A DNA stretch of 64,000 nt. Origin: Siphonodentalium dalli. Lineage: Eukaryota; Mollusca; Scaphopoda; Gadilida; Siphonodentaliidae. Shown in pieces: positions 55,283 to 64,000 of the stretch. The stretch is from the NCBI GenBank assembly GCA_032622095.1, contig CP136066.1, positions 91,471,319-91,535,318 on the forward strand, read 5' to 3'. The position numbers were made by a program, and so were the translations under genes. Under the pieces are notes generated by a model that was not told the DNA's origin, did no database searches, and worked only from the letters and a program-made list of their open reading frames with translations. The number at the start of each line of letters is the position of its first letter. The stretch's first letter is position 1.

Positions 55283-56038
55283 ATCGTGTCCCAGGTGCCA
55301 TCAAATCGTTGACTTTTGATCACCTCGAGGTTGGTTACATGATGCGAGACAATAACGAGTTGGGCCGACACATTCCATTTGTCGGATCCATGCAGAATTT
55401 TGTCTTCAACAAAAACGAGTTCTTTGAAATGGCGAAATCAGAAACCATCGACAACATAGAGGTTACAGCAAGATTTGATTCTCACGAACCCGTCATTAGA
55501 AATCCAGTGACCTTCAAATCCATTCATTCCTATGCAACGCTCACGACACTAAATGCTTACGATGATTTTTACATCAAATTCTTCTTTAAAACAACTCAGG
55601 ATGATGGATTATTGTTCTACAATAGTGGTAAAGAGAGCGATTTCTTTGCTATAGAATTGAATCGCGGCTTCTTGTTCTATGTTTATAATATGGGGGCGGG
55701 ATCACAGTCAATCCAAGTCAACACGCTGAAGCCAGTAAATGATAATAAATGGCATGAAGTCTCACTGCAGCGGATTTATGATGACCAGCAGTTAATACGC
55801 GTCGATAGCTACTCGCCGACAGTGGATCATATGAAGGGCAATGCACGACATTTTGATCTTGAAGGACCTCTCTATGTGGGCGGAGTTAAGAAGACAATGT
55901 ACTACTCATTGCCGAAGCTCATCCAATCACATAATGGTTACCAAGGCTGCATGGGATCTTTTGATTTCAATGAGTTCCAGGCCGATCTGATGACAAATGC
56001 TCTCAGCAGAGCACCGACCGTCGTTGAGGGATGTAATG
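55283..56038 (+). CDS. NRXN: Neurexin exon: end of LNS4 and LNS5
   Basis: 756 nt, phase 1 to phase 1, acceptor 'tctctgataattccag', donor 'aatg|gtaaga'. It encodes DRVPGAIKSLTFDHLEVGYM as the last part of LNS4 (IPFVGSMQNFVFNKNEFFEM corresponds to vertebrate SNFIGHLQSLTFNGMAYIDL). LNS5 follows: RNPVTFKSIHSYATLTTLNA, FFFKTTQDDGLLFYNSGKES, DFFAIELNRGFLFYVYNMG, NDNKWHEVSLQR, LYVGGVKKTMYYSLPKL and GYQGCMGSFDFN. A cysteine (VVEGCNG) closes the domain. The segment ADLMTNALSR matches vertebrate PDLISDAL. An in-frame reading beyond the donor to 56088 is intronic. Confidence 0.95.
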
Positions 56039-56115
56039 GTAAGAATAGGGGAAATGTATGGACAAATCATCAAATAAAGGGTATTTGAGAATTGATCCAT
56101 ATTTCAATTGTAATG

Positions 56116-56326
56116 TACAGTAATGTCCTAAATAATCGACTCCTTAACCACAGCATAATTATGGGTAATTTTTCAGGATTTAGTCGGAAATATGGCTTGT
56201 TGCCATTCATCGGAAAGCTGAGAGCTTTCCGATGAATGGCAACAAGCCATATTTCTGACTAAATCCTGAAAAATTACCCATAATTCTGCTGTGGTTAAGG
56301 AATCGATTATTTAGGGCATTACTGTA
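56116..56326. mobile_element. Family A palindrome beside the LNS5 exon donor
   Basis: 'tacagtaatgtcctaaata' to 'agggcattactgta', 78 bases after the exon end. Near-perfect arms with almost no loop ('gaaagctgagagctttc'). Confidence 0.9.
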
Positions 56327-56384
56327 ACTCTTGTTTTGATTAACCCTTTTGATGACGGGAGTTGCTATGATACAGCATTTCAGC

Positions 56385-57300
56385 CACATGGCACTTTGCG
56401 CTCCAAAATACACATTCTAATATTAGCTTTTGAATTTTCTCCCCCATCGAAATAGATCAATAAATACCTGAACTACCTTTATGTGAGCATTATACAGTAA
56501 TGCCCTAAATAATCAAGTCCTAAATAAGCGACTCCTTAACCACAGCTGAATTATGGGTAATTTTTCAGGATTTAGTCGGAAATATGGCTTGTTGCCATTT
56601 ATCGGAAAGCTCTTAGTGAGAGCTTGCCAATGAATGGCAACAAGCCATATTTCTCACTGAGACAAATTGTTATTTGCTTGATTATTTCGCCGCAAGAATT
56701 ACAGTAATGCCCTAAATATGAGAGCTTTCCGATGAATGGCAACAAGCCATATTTCCGACTAAATCCTGAAAAATTCCCCATAATTCTGCTGTGGTTAAGG
56801 AGTCGATTATTAGGGCATTACTGTATGTCCCAGACAGATGCATTGAAGTCATAAAAAAAAGAACTTCGAACACGAAGATCGGGGTCCCAATCAAATATTA
56901 CAATATTTGTATTCATTACAATTCGAAAACGGAAAAATGTGTGACTTCCGGAAAAGGGATAATTGCATTATCTTAACGTGAAGCAATTTAAAAACTTCTC
57001 ACACTGCTTTCTCTTTGTTTTAATCGTCAAAATGATGTAATATCATAAACGTTTCAGAACAAAGACAGCTGTAGTTGTTCATCCCATGGTTTACATGTGC
57101 AATCTTATGTGACCGCTGATTAAAACATCTGAGCCAACACAAACGAAACGATCTCAAATTTGTTTCTAAAAATATAAGAAACAAAACATGTATTTTCTAC
57201 TTTGATATCTTTGAAATCTTCCGCTTATGTATGTTTTGTCTTACCAAATTATGTATACATAAATTATGGGGTTCAAAGGAGCCATGTCTGTTTATAATAG
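56385..57300 (+). repeat. Dispersed repeat G, copy with family A inserted
   Basis: Matches 48455-48910 on both sides of the family A element at 56493-56825 ('aatagatcaataaatacctg' on the left, 'gatgcattgaagtcat' and 'gagccatgtctgtttat' on the right). Confidence 0.78.
56493..56825. mobile_element. Family A compound copy
   Basis: 'tacagtaatgccctaaata' at the left and 'tagggcattactgta' at the right. The interior has an extra 'ttacagtaatgccctaaat' start at 56700, so it is one element disrupted by, or recombined with, another. Confidence 0.87.
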
Positions 57301-57339
57301 AGGAGACAACAGTAATCAGGTAAGACTATTTTGCTCTGT

Positions 57340-57560
57340 GGCAGTCATCTGCCAATTTGGGGATATAGAGAAACTAAACTAAAAAAGAAATAGAATCTAA
57401 GTTTCTATAGAAATTTGATAATAAAGCAACTTTCCAGAGAAGATGAGGCCTAAGCAGAATGATGCTGGACGCTATGTGGGATAGCATAACTAAATTCACC
57501 CTCTGTGAATCTCATTCTGCAAATGACAGGCACCTTATTCTCAGACTTGACCCTAAAGGT
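57340..57560. mobile_element. Family B long form, reverse
   Basis: 'ccaatttggggatatagag', 'ttccagagaagatgaggcc', 'gcagaatgatgctgg', then 'tgaatctcattctgcaaatg'. Part of the left hairpin arm is deleted. Confidence 0.75.
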
Positions 57561-57647
57561 CAAATATAAATAAATTACTAGATTCTCATCGAAGTTTTTT
57601 GGAAAATTTGGGGCGGGCGTGCAAATTTAATTTTTTATATTTGATTC

Positions 57648-57770
57648 TTTAACTCTTTCTATACTAAATACTCATTGACAAGTAGTTCCCTTAGGAAATG
57701 TTCAGATATTAAGTTCAACAAACGACCATAGGCCATTTGTTGAACCTATTATTTGAACATATGTATCTTT
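57648..57770. mobile_element. Family D right half, reverse
   Basis: 'ttaactctttctatactaaa', 'gttcccttaggaaatgttc', 'aagttcaacaaacgacc' / 'ggccatttgttgaacc'. Confidence 0.75.
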
Positions 57771-58124
57771 AATATAAACTTGTTGTAGAAATAAATTGAT
57801 CACTCTATAGTTTGTTTAGACAGAGCCTGAAATACATTGAACATGGATTAGGCAAATGAGGATACAGCTAGGAATTATACACTTTTTTTATTTTCGATCA
57901 TAACTTTGGTTATATTTTACATGTACTTCTTTCTAAAAAGGACCATCTATTTTTTTCTAAAATGAACAACGGGGATAATAATGTCAATGATAAAGTGCTG
58001 GGGGATAGTTTAGCGTTTTGTAAAAATTATCCATAGCAATCTCAGTGCAGAAATATTTCACATATGTGGGTCATTTGTGGGTCATTTGGGTTCTTAACTT
58101 ATGTGCTACTGATTATTTATACAG

Positions 58125-58244
58125 GCCCGAAAGTGAAATGTGTGGACAATTCATGTGAAAACAGCGGGAAGTGTGTTCAGCAGTGGAGTACGTTCTCATG
58201 TGACTGTGATATGACGTCGTACACAGGAGAAAAATGCACAAAAC
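58125..58244 (+). CDS. NRXN: Neurexin exon: EGF3
   Basis: 120 nt, phase 1 to phase 1, donor 'aaac|gtaagt'. It encodes one EGF-like domain with six cysteines: KCVDNSCENSGKC, VQQWSTFSCDCDMTSY, TGEKC. It resembles vertebrate EGF3 ([29 protein letters not shown], from memory). Its symmetrical phase means the domain could be skipped in frame. Confidence 0.96.
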
Positions 58245-58571
58245 GTAAGTAGGCAAATACAAAAAGTGGGATTTTAGCCTATGCATGCTACAAGTTGTGG
58301 TAAAACTGTTGCCATGATGGAGGATACCACCTCCCTTTTTTGTAAGCCGGATTCCGGGTGTTTTGGAGCTGTACACAATATTCTATTTAGGATTCCAACC
58401 GCATTATAAACTGGATCCAGTTTACAGCAAAAACCAATAATTCAGTCATTTTACTTCATATTCGCTTTCCAAATTAAGTAAATATATAGATATTAACTTT
58501 TATTATATGCTAAGCTATGATAAAACAGTATTTTTGCATCAGATAAAAACCGTTATCCGTCTAGTGAGATT

Positions 58572-60690
58572 AATATTATCCATCATGACCTGGGGTGTGG
58601 GATGGAAAAATCTCACCCGAGGGGCCAGATATTTGGGCCGGACACGAGGCTTGCCGAGTGTCCGGACCAAATATCTGGCCCCGAGGGTGAGATTTTTCCA
58701 TCACACACCCCAGGTCATGATGGATCATTTTTCTCCCAACCCAAGAGCCACATTCCGATTTTTTGTTTTATACCAATCTTTGGCACTTTCCAGTAGCTTC
58801 GTAACGGTATATCTGGGGAGAAATCTGATGCGATATTCGTGATTAACTGGGATGATGTCGGTATATACCAAAGGTATATACTCTATAAACAAAGCGCGTT
58901 ACCCGTGCGCCCAGGGTTAATACGTTAGAGTGAAATCGACACGGTCTTGTGAAAAGGACATGGATACGTCACATCGTTGCACCTGCATAAATTCCGAGAA
59001 ACGCGCGTATTGATATGAAGTATGTACAACTGGACTAATCGTGTTTGTCATCGGAAATGACCATATCGATACCATTTAGAAAAGGAAACATGTGAATATT
59101 TGACAGACGCGTTCCACGATTTATTGCAACGATGACAACTGTTCGAATGTGGAATTATTTCGTTCGTCATTTGTGAAGCGGCTATTGTTTACCTGTTACG
59201 AAATGTGCCAGTGGTACCAGTTTCGCTTGGGGTCTTCCGTTTTATGGAATATGTTCGCAAATTAGTCGTTTATATCTCATGTTATATATGCAACTCTGTG
59301 TCTGCAAGTGAGGTTATGTTGAAGGTTTTTCGTGATTAACAGTTGAGACTTATCTCCATTTGTATTTGCGTCCACGAATTCGTCCGTATTTATTTACTTG
59401 AAACGTGAAGCGTAACTGGTTGCATGGTCGCCATTGTTTTTATCTGTTTTAATTCACACAAAACATGATGATGGATAGTTAAATTAGTTCCGGCTCTTAA
59501 TTAAATAGGTAAATCAGTCACGTGGGTGGTGTGAGATAGATGGTCACGTGTTATGCGAGACAGGGAAATCTCACCCAGCTATCTCACACTGACTGCCTGT
59601 GCTAAAGTGTTTAGGGGGTGGGAGAATAATATTATCCATCATGACCTGGGGTGTGGGACGGAAAAATCTCACCCGAGGGGCCAGATATTTGGGCCGGACA
59701 CGAGGCTTGCCGAGTGTCCGGACCAAATATCTGCCCCGAGGGTGAGATTTTTCCATCCCACACCCCAGGTCATGATGGATAATTTTTCTCCCAACCCAAG
59801 GGCCTCATTCCGATTTTTTTTTTATACCAATCTTTGGCACACTCCAGTAGCTTCGTAACGGTATATCTGGGGAGAAATCTGATGTGATATTCGTGATTAA
59901 CTGGGATGATTACGGTATATACCATAGGTATATACTGTAAAAACAAAGCGCGTTACCCGTGCGCGCAGGGTTAATACGTTAGAGTGAAATCGACACGATC
60001 TTGTGAAAAACGACATGGATACGTCACATCATTGCACCTGCATAAATTCCGAGAAACGCGCATATTGATATGAAGTATATACAACTGGACTAATCGTGTT
60101 TGTCATCGGAAATGACCATATCGATACCATTAGAAAAGGAAACATGTGAATATATGACAGACAAATGTTAGTTAGACACGTTCGACGATTTATTGCAACG
60201 ATGACAACTGTTCGAATGTGGAATTATTTCGTTCGTCATTTGTGAAGTGGCTATTGTTTACCTGTTACGAAATGTGCCAGTGGTGCCAGTTTCGCTTGGG
60301 GTCTTCCGTTTTATGGAATATGTTCGCAAATTAGTCGTTTATATTTCATGTTATATATGCAACTCTGTGTCTGCAAGTGAGGTTGTGTTGAAGGTTTTTC
60401 GTGATTAACAGTTGAGGCTTCTCTCCATTTGTATTAGCGTCCACGAATTCGTCCGTATTTATTTACTTGAAACGTGCAGAGTAACTGGTTGGTCGCCATT
60501 GTTTTGATCTGTTTTAGTTCACACAAAACATGATGACAGATTGTTAAATTAGTTCCGGCTCTTAATTAAATAGGTAAAGCAGTCACGTGGGTGGTGTGAG
60601 ATAGATGGTCACGTGTTATGTAAGACAGGGAAATCTCACCCAGCTATCTCACACTGGCTGCCTGTGCTAAAGTGTGTAGGGGGTGGGAGA
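58572..60690. repeat. Tandem duplication of a 1.05-kb unit with a palindromic head
   Basis: Unit 1 about 58572-59627 and unit 2 about 59628-60690, offset close to 1055 bases and highly similar with scattered differences and small indels. Each unit begins with a palindrome (58582-58718 and about 59638-59773). The palindrome runs 'tcatgacctggggtgtggga' ... 'gtgtccggaccaaatatctg' ... 'caccccaggtcatga', with a loop at 'gaggcttgccga'. The overlapping open frames on it come from this symmetry. The rest of the unit shows no gene I recognise. Confidence 0.9.
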
Positions 60691-60794
60691 AATCGATATC
60701 TCACTTGTATCCATCAGCGCTAAAATTAAAAGTGATTCGGTACCAGATGTGTTAACAACGCTATGCTAAAAGTCCCTGAGTGTTCAGGTTGAAC

Positions 60795-61258
60795 ATGTAA
60801 TATGTGACCCGCCATATCAAATCCAGTCGTAAGTCGGGATTTTTTTACCCTGTGCCAATGCATTCTCTTATATATGCGAGTCGACCATAGGTCGCCTCGC
60901 ATATATAAGAGAATGCATTGGCCTAACAATTTTTTATCATTTTTTTAAAATAAATGTTTCTTATAATTTTTAGGACATAAAATAAAAAATTACCCTGCAG
61001 GGAGCCCCACACATATATAGAAGCATATAGAAGTGTATCATCTGCTCATGTTTGTCTGGGGCTCTGTATGGGTGAAATTATAAAATTGTTAAAGAATACA
61101 AGAAAAAATTATTCAAATTGTAAAAAATTGTAAGGCCAATGCATTCTCTTATATATGCGAGGCGACCTATGGTCGACTCGCATATATAAGAGAATGCATT
61201 GGCACAGGGTAAAAAAAATCCCGACTTATGACTGGATTTGATATGGCGGGTCACATAT
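60795..61258. mobile_element. Twin-hairpin MITE with GTGACCCGCC termini
   Basis: 'tgtgacccgccatatcaaat' at the left and 'atttgatatggcgggtcaca' at the right form an inverted repeat of about 60 bases that runs on through 'gtcgggattttttt' and 'taccctgtgcc'. Each arm leads directly into one family C-core hairpin (60853-60924 and 61134-61203). The central spacer is AT-rich. The superfamily is unknown: the ends are neither TTAA-CCC nor CAGT. Confidence 0.9.
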
Positions 61259-61639
61259 GTGATCAATTAAATTTTTTTGTGAAACATACTATGATAGCAC
61301 CTTTATGCCTCAACCGATCTGTCTGAAAAATGGAACTATTTTATATGCACAAGCTCATTACAATGGCTGTTCTTGAGTATACACCTTTGTACTTTTTACT
61401 CTTCTTTTGAGTTGAGCCATGGACCAATAGATATATATGAATTTAACATGTATCCACCTAATACATTGGCAATATACAATTTAACGTCATATGAATTTGA
61501 AACTATGCCTTTGAAATTAAAATGTTTTTTGTCTATCCACCCACACAAAAATGTTGAAAATAAAGATTTTTCGTCAAGTTTGTTCTATGGTACCATGGTT
61601 CACATCTATGCATGCATCAATAATTTCCTTTGGCACACC

Positions 61640-62335
61640 CTATGTCACCAATTTTTTTGGAAATTCATGAAAAAACAAGGCCACCAGCAGCCATCTTGGA
61701 TTTTACATTTGTATTTGGCACACCCTGCAGTCCTCATTTATTGGAGAATTTTTTGAAAATTGATTATTTTCTATTAAAAAACATGTCTGTTGGCATCCAT
61801 CTTGGATTTTACTCTTTGCATGTCTAATATTTTGGGCACACAGGACAGACCACCCCTCATCCGATCATCAGTAAAATTTAAAACAGGGCTACCATTGGCC
61901 ATCTTGGATTTTATTCTTTGCATGACTAAATCCTCATCCGATTGTCACCAAACTTCATATGGATCTTTGTGGTGACCTCTAGATGCAAGGGAGCCATCAA
62001 TGTTTTCTTAAATTTGTTAAAGAACAAATTGGCCGCGAGCAGCTATCTTGGATTTCACATTTTTGTAAATTTTCAGGCATGTTTACGATTACCTATAGAT
62101 GGGAGCTATCGTATTTGAACGATTTTCAATGAAAAACATGGCCACCGGCAGCGATCTTGGATTTTAATCTTTGCATGACTAAATCATTTGGCACACCCTA
62201 CAGATCACATTCCTCATCCGATCATCACCAAACTTCATATGGATCTTGAGGGTGTCCACTAGATGGGAGATATAATTTATTTCCAAATTAAAAAAAAAAC
62301 CTGGCCGCCAGCAGCCATCTCAGACATTGACAATT
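61640..62335 (+). repeat. Diverged tandem repeat with 'CCATCTTGGATTT'
   Basis: At least five units of about 100-170 bases, each with 'ggcc(a/g)...agccatcttggatttta', 'tttggcacaccctgca', 'catccgatcatcaccaaac' and 'ttcatatggatcttg'. It stops about 160 bases before the LNS6 exon. The two overlapping frames at 61373-61827 come from it and from chance. Confidence 0.78.
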
Positions 62336-62386
62336 TCATTATTTTAGTTGTGTTCTGTTCTGCCCATGTTTCAAATTTGGCATCAT

Positions 62387-62413
62387 GGGGGGGGGGGGGG
62401 GGGGGGGGGGGGG
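62387..62413. repeat. G27 homopolymer
   Basis: Twenty-seven consecutive G, 85 bases upstream of the LNS6 exon. The true length may differ because such runs are hard to sequence. Confidence 0.9.
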
Positions 62414-62498
62414 TTGGGTACCAATCATGTGCCAGCAGCCATCGTGCAATTTCTTGTTTTCTCAGCTTATAATATTGTGCATTTGATATTATTCTCAG

Positions 62499-62674
62499 AT
62501 ACGACAACATATGAGTTTGGACCGGGAAAGGGTCTGATTACGTTTGAATTTCCTGATAACAAGAAGCCTCATTCAACACAAGATAAGATCGCTTTGGGAT
62601 TTAAAACCACGTTAGTCAACGCTGTGCTCGTCAGAATAGAAAGTGTCTTTGGAGACTATATAGAAATGGAAATC
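62499..62674 (+). CDS. NRXN: Neurexin exon: start of LNS6
   Basis: 176 nt, entering in phase 1 and leaving in phase 0, acceptor 'attctcag', donor 'gaaatc|gtaagt'. It encodes TTTYEFGPGKGLITFEFPDN, then DKIALGFKTTLVNAVLVRIE and GDYIEMEI. It corresponds to vertebrate LNS6 (TTYIFSKGGGQITYKWP, LAIGFST..EAVLVRV, GDYLELHI), the main ligand-binding domain. The next exon, with the SS4 region and the Ca2+ site, is beyond the window. The open reading to 62866 past the donor is intronic. Confidence 0.96.
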
Positions 62675-64000
62675 GTAAGTATAGCATTTGCTGTAAATTC
62701 TGATGACAAAAGACATGTTTTTTGTTCAGTTAAGTTGCATTGGTGGAATTTCCCACTAGAACTCAAGTGTAATAAATTGAGAAAGGGATTGGGGCACAAG
62801 TGCTACCACTTTAGAATTGCCAAGTTCTTTAGTGGATCATTTGTGGGCTCTAAAATGTTGGTGTAAAGATAATTTATTCTCCGATCTTATAGCATACATT
62901 ATTTCCATATAAAGTAATTATAATCTGGTCAGGCACATCCTGAATTCCACAATTATAGTGGTATATGACCATAACATATCCATGTTTCCTTTTTTTGCGT
63001 TGGGAATAGAAGACGGCGTATAACATTGCACAGCCAAATTCCACTCTTAACAATATCGCAGCGAATGAATAGTCTTCCGACAAAAAATTTTGTGCAATCT
63101 TACAGCATTGTTATTCAATAATATTACTAATATATGCTTTCTAAATGACAATAACAGGATGACTCAATCGCTCCATCTTAACATTAAACTAATTGAATGC
63201 TAATTGACTTGCTTATCATGTGCCGTCATGATTAATCATTCTCATGGACAAAACATATGTATGATACCGAATAAATGCGACACTGATTTTGAATAATTTG
63301 TGTGAAATATGATTTTTGGATTATCCCTCTTTTATTAAATTCACAGAACGGTAGTGGTCATATACCACTTTAATATTGGAATTCATTACATGTATGTGCC
63401 TGTCCTGATAATAGTGCATGTATACATAAACATAATGATTGGAAAGGGGATTAAACAAGAAGCCCGGGGGCATATATGTTAAATTTTTTCCTATTTTGTT
63501 GCACGTCCCTTCTCCAGCGGAGAGGGGATAGGATTGGAAGGACTGGAAATATAAGAGAAAGATACTACTAATAGTGTCAACTTTTTATTTTGCTTATTTG
63601 AAATCGAGAGGGAACTTCCTCCTAATCCTGTGTGACGAAAGACTAATCTAACTTCAGACAAGAGAGTCTCTGTCAAGTTCGAATTTGGATCTGGTCCTTT
63701 CCATTTTACAGACTATTTTGGTATTCGGATGATAATTTATCATAGTTATTTTTAGAATTTAATTTTCTTTTCACTGAATACCTGAATACTTTAATAATTT
63801 GAATATAATACAATTAGTTGTGTACAATATAATGTTCAAGTTGGATAATTGCAAGTTCAATGATAGGAAAAATTACAAATTTGGGGGCAAATATTGTTTT
63901 CTTAACACTACTTAGAAGAGTGTAATGAATGACACACAAACTAACCAACACTAGTTTGATTTACCAACATCAGAACTAAATCAGTAGGGCCAACCAACAT
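62675..64000 (+). other. Neurexin intron, incomplete at the window edge
   Basis: Begins GTAAGT. No further exon, repeat or RNA gene recognised. The next LNS6 coding exon is expected downstream. Confidence 0.75.

Larger units (their letters stand above)
56039..58124 (+). other. Neurexin intron (2.1 kb)
   Basis: Donor GTAAGA, acceptor 'gattatttatacag', phase 1. It contains two family A elements, repeat G, and family B and D pieces. Confidence 0.92.
58245..62498 (+). other. Neurexin intron (4.3 kb)
   Basis: Donor GTAAGT, acceptor 'tgatattattctcag', phase 1. It contains a 1.05-kb tandem duplication, a twin-hairpin element, the CCATCTTGGATTT block and a G27 run. About 61259-61635 shows nothing recognised. 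Confidence 0.92.

Noticed and set aside
58507-58842. ORFs on both strands at 58.6 and 59.6 kb
   Set aside because: They mirror each other because the DNA is a palindrome, duplicated in tandem.
62348-62866. 172-residue ORF as one coding exon
   Set aside because: Its start crosses a G27 run and a SINE-like AT-rich intron end. The real exon is 62499-62674 by splice sites and neurexin similarity.

Overview
This is eukaryotic, intron-rich, AT-rich DNA from an invertebrate animal. It is most likely a lophotrochozoan and probably a mollusc. That guess rests on the repeat flavour: a tRNA-derived SINE with an AATC tail, GTCC-rich repeats beside a stretch that reads 'cccccactttcgaag', and a Tx1/L1-like LINE. 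The organism call is inference. There is no prokaryotic gene layout, no CRISPR array, and no rRNA or true tRNA gene.

The host gene is a neurexin on the + strand. Seven well-supported coding exons, all phase-compatible with consensus splice sites, run from the end of LNS2 into the first part of LNS6: 23030-23828 (end of LNS2, LNS3, EGF2), 30576-30793 and 35005-35113 (start and middle of LNS4), 55283-56038 (end of LNS4, LNS5), 58125-58244 (EGF3) and 62499-62674 (start of LNS6). A 75-nt phase 1-1 exon at 43186-43260 would add 25 residues to LNS4 and looks like an alternative cassette. Counting that candidate gives seven exons. The signal peptide, LNS1, EGF1, most of LNS2, the rest of LNS6, the stalk, the transmembrane segment and the cytoplasmic tail lie outside the window or were not recognised.

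Layout. 1-2480: minisatellite and repeats. 2480-10200: a minus-strand Tx1/L1-like non-LTR retrotransposon with an intact ORF1, a broken ORF2 and a 2.4-kb tandem-repeat-bearing spacer between them. 10336-13636: two tandem copies of a 1.65-kb unit. 13.7-23 kb: palindromic MITEs. From 23 kb on, the neurexin introns are packed with non-autonomous DNA transposons. Several families have TTAA flanks and CCC termini (piggyBac type), one has TA flanks and CAGT termini (pogo/Tc1-mariner type), and one 1352-bp hAT-type element has a perfect 8-bp target duplication.

The most unusual pattern is structural. Many of these elements are long foldback palindromes, and a particular twin-hairpin module (core CCAATGCATTCTC...) recurs inside elements whose outer terminal repeats are unrelated. 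Because the copies lie in introns of a long neuronal pre-mRNA and close to exons, they could form long RNA hairpins or pair across exons. That is inference.
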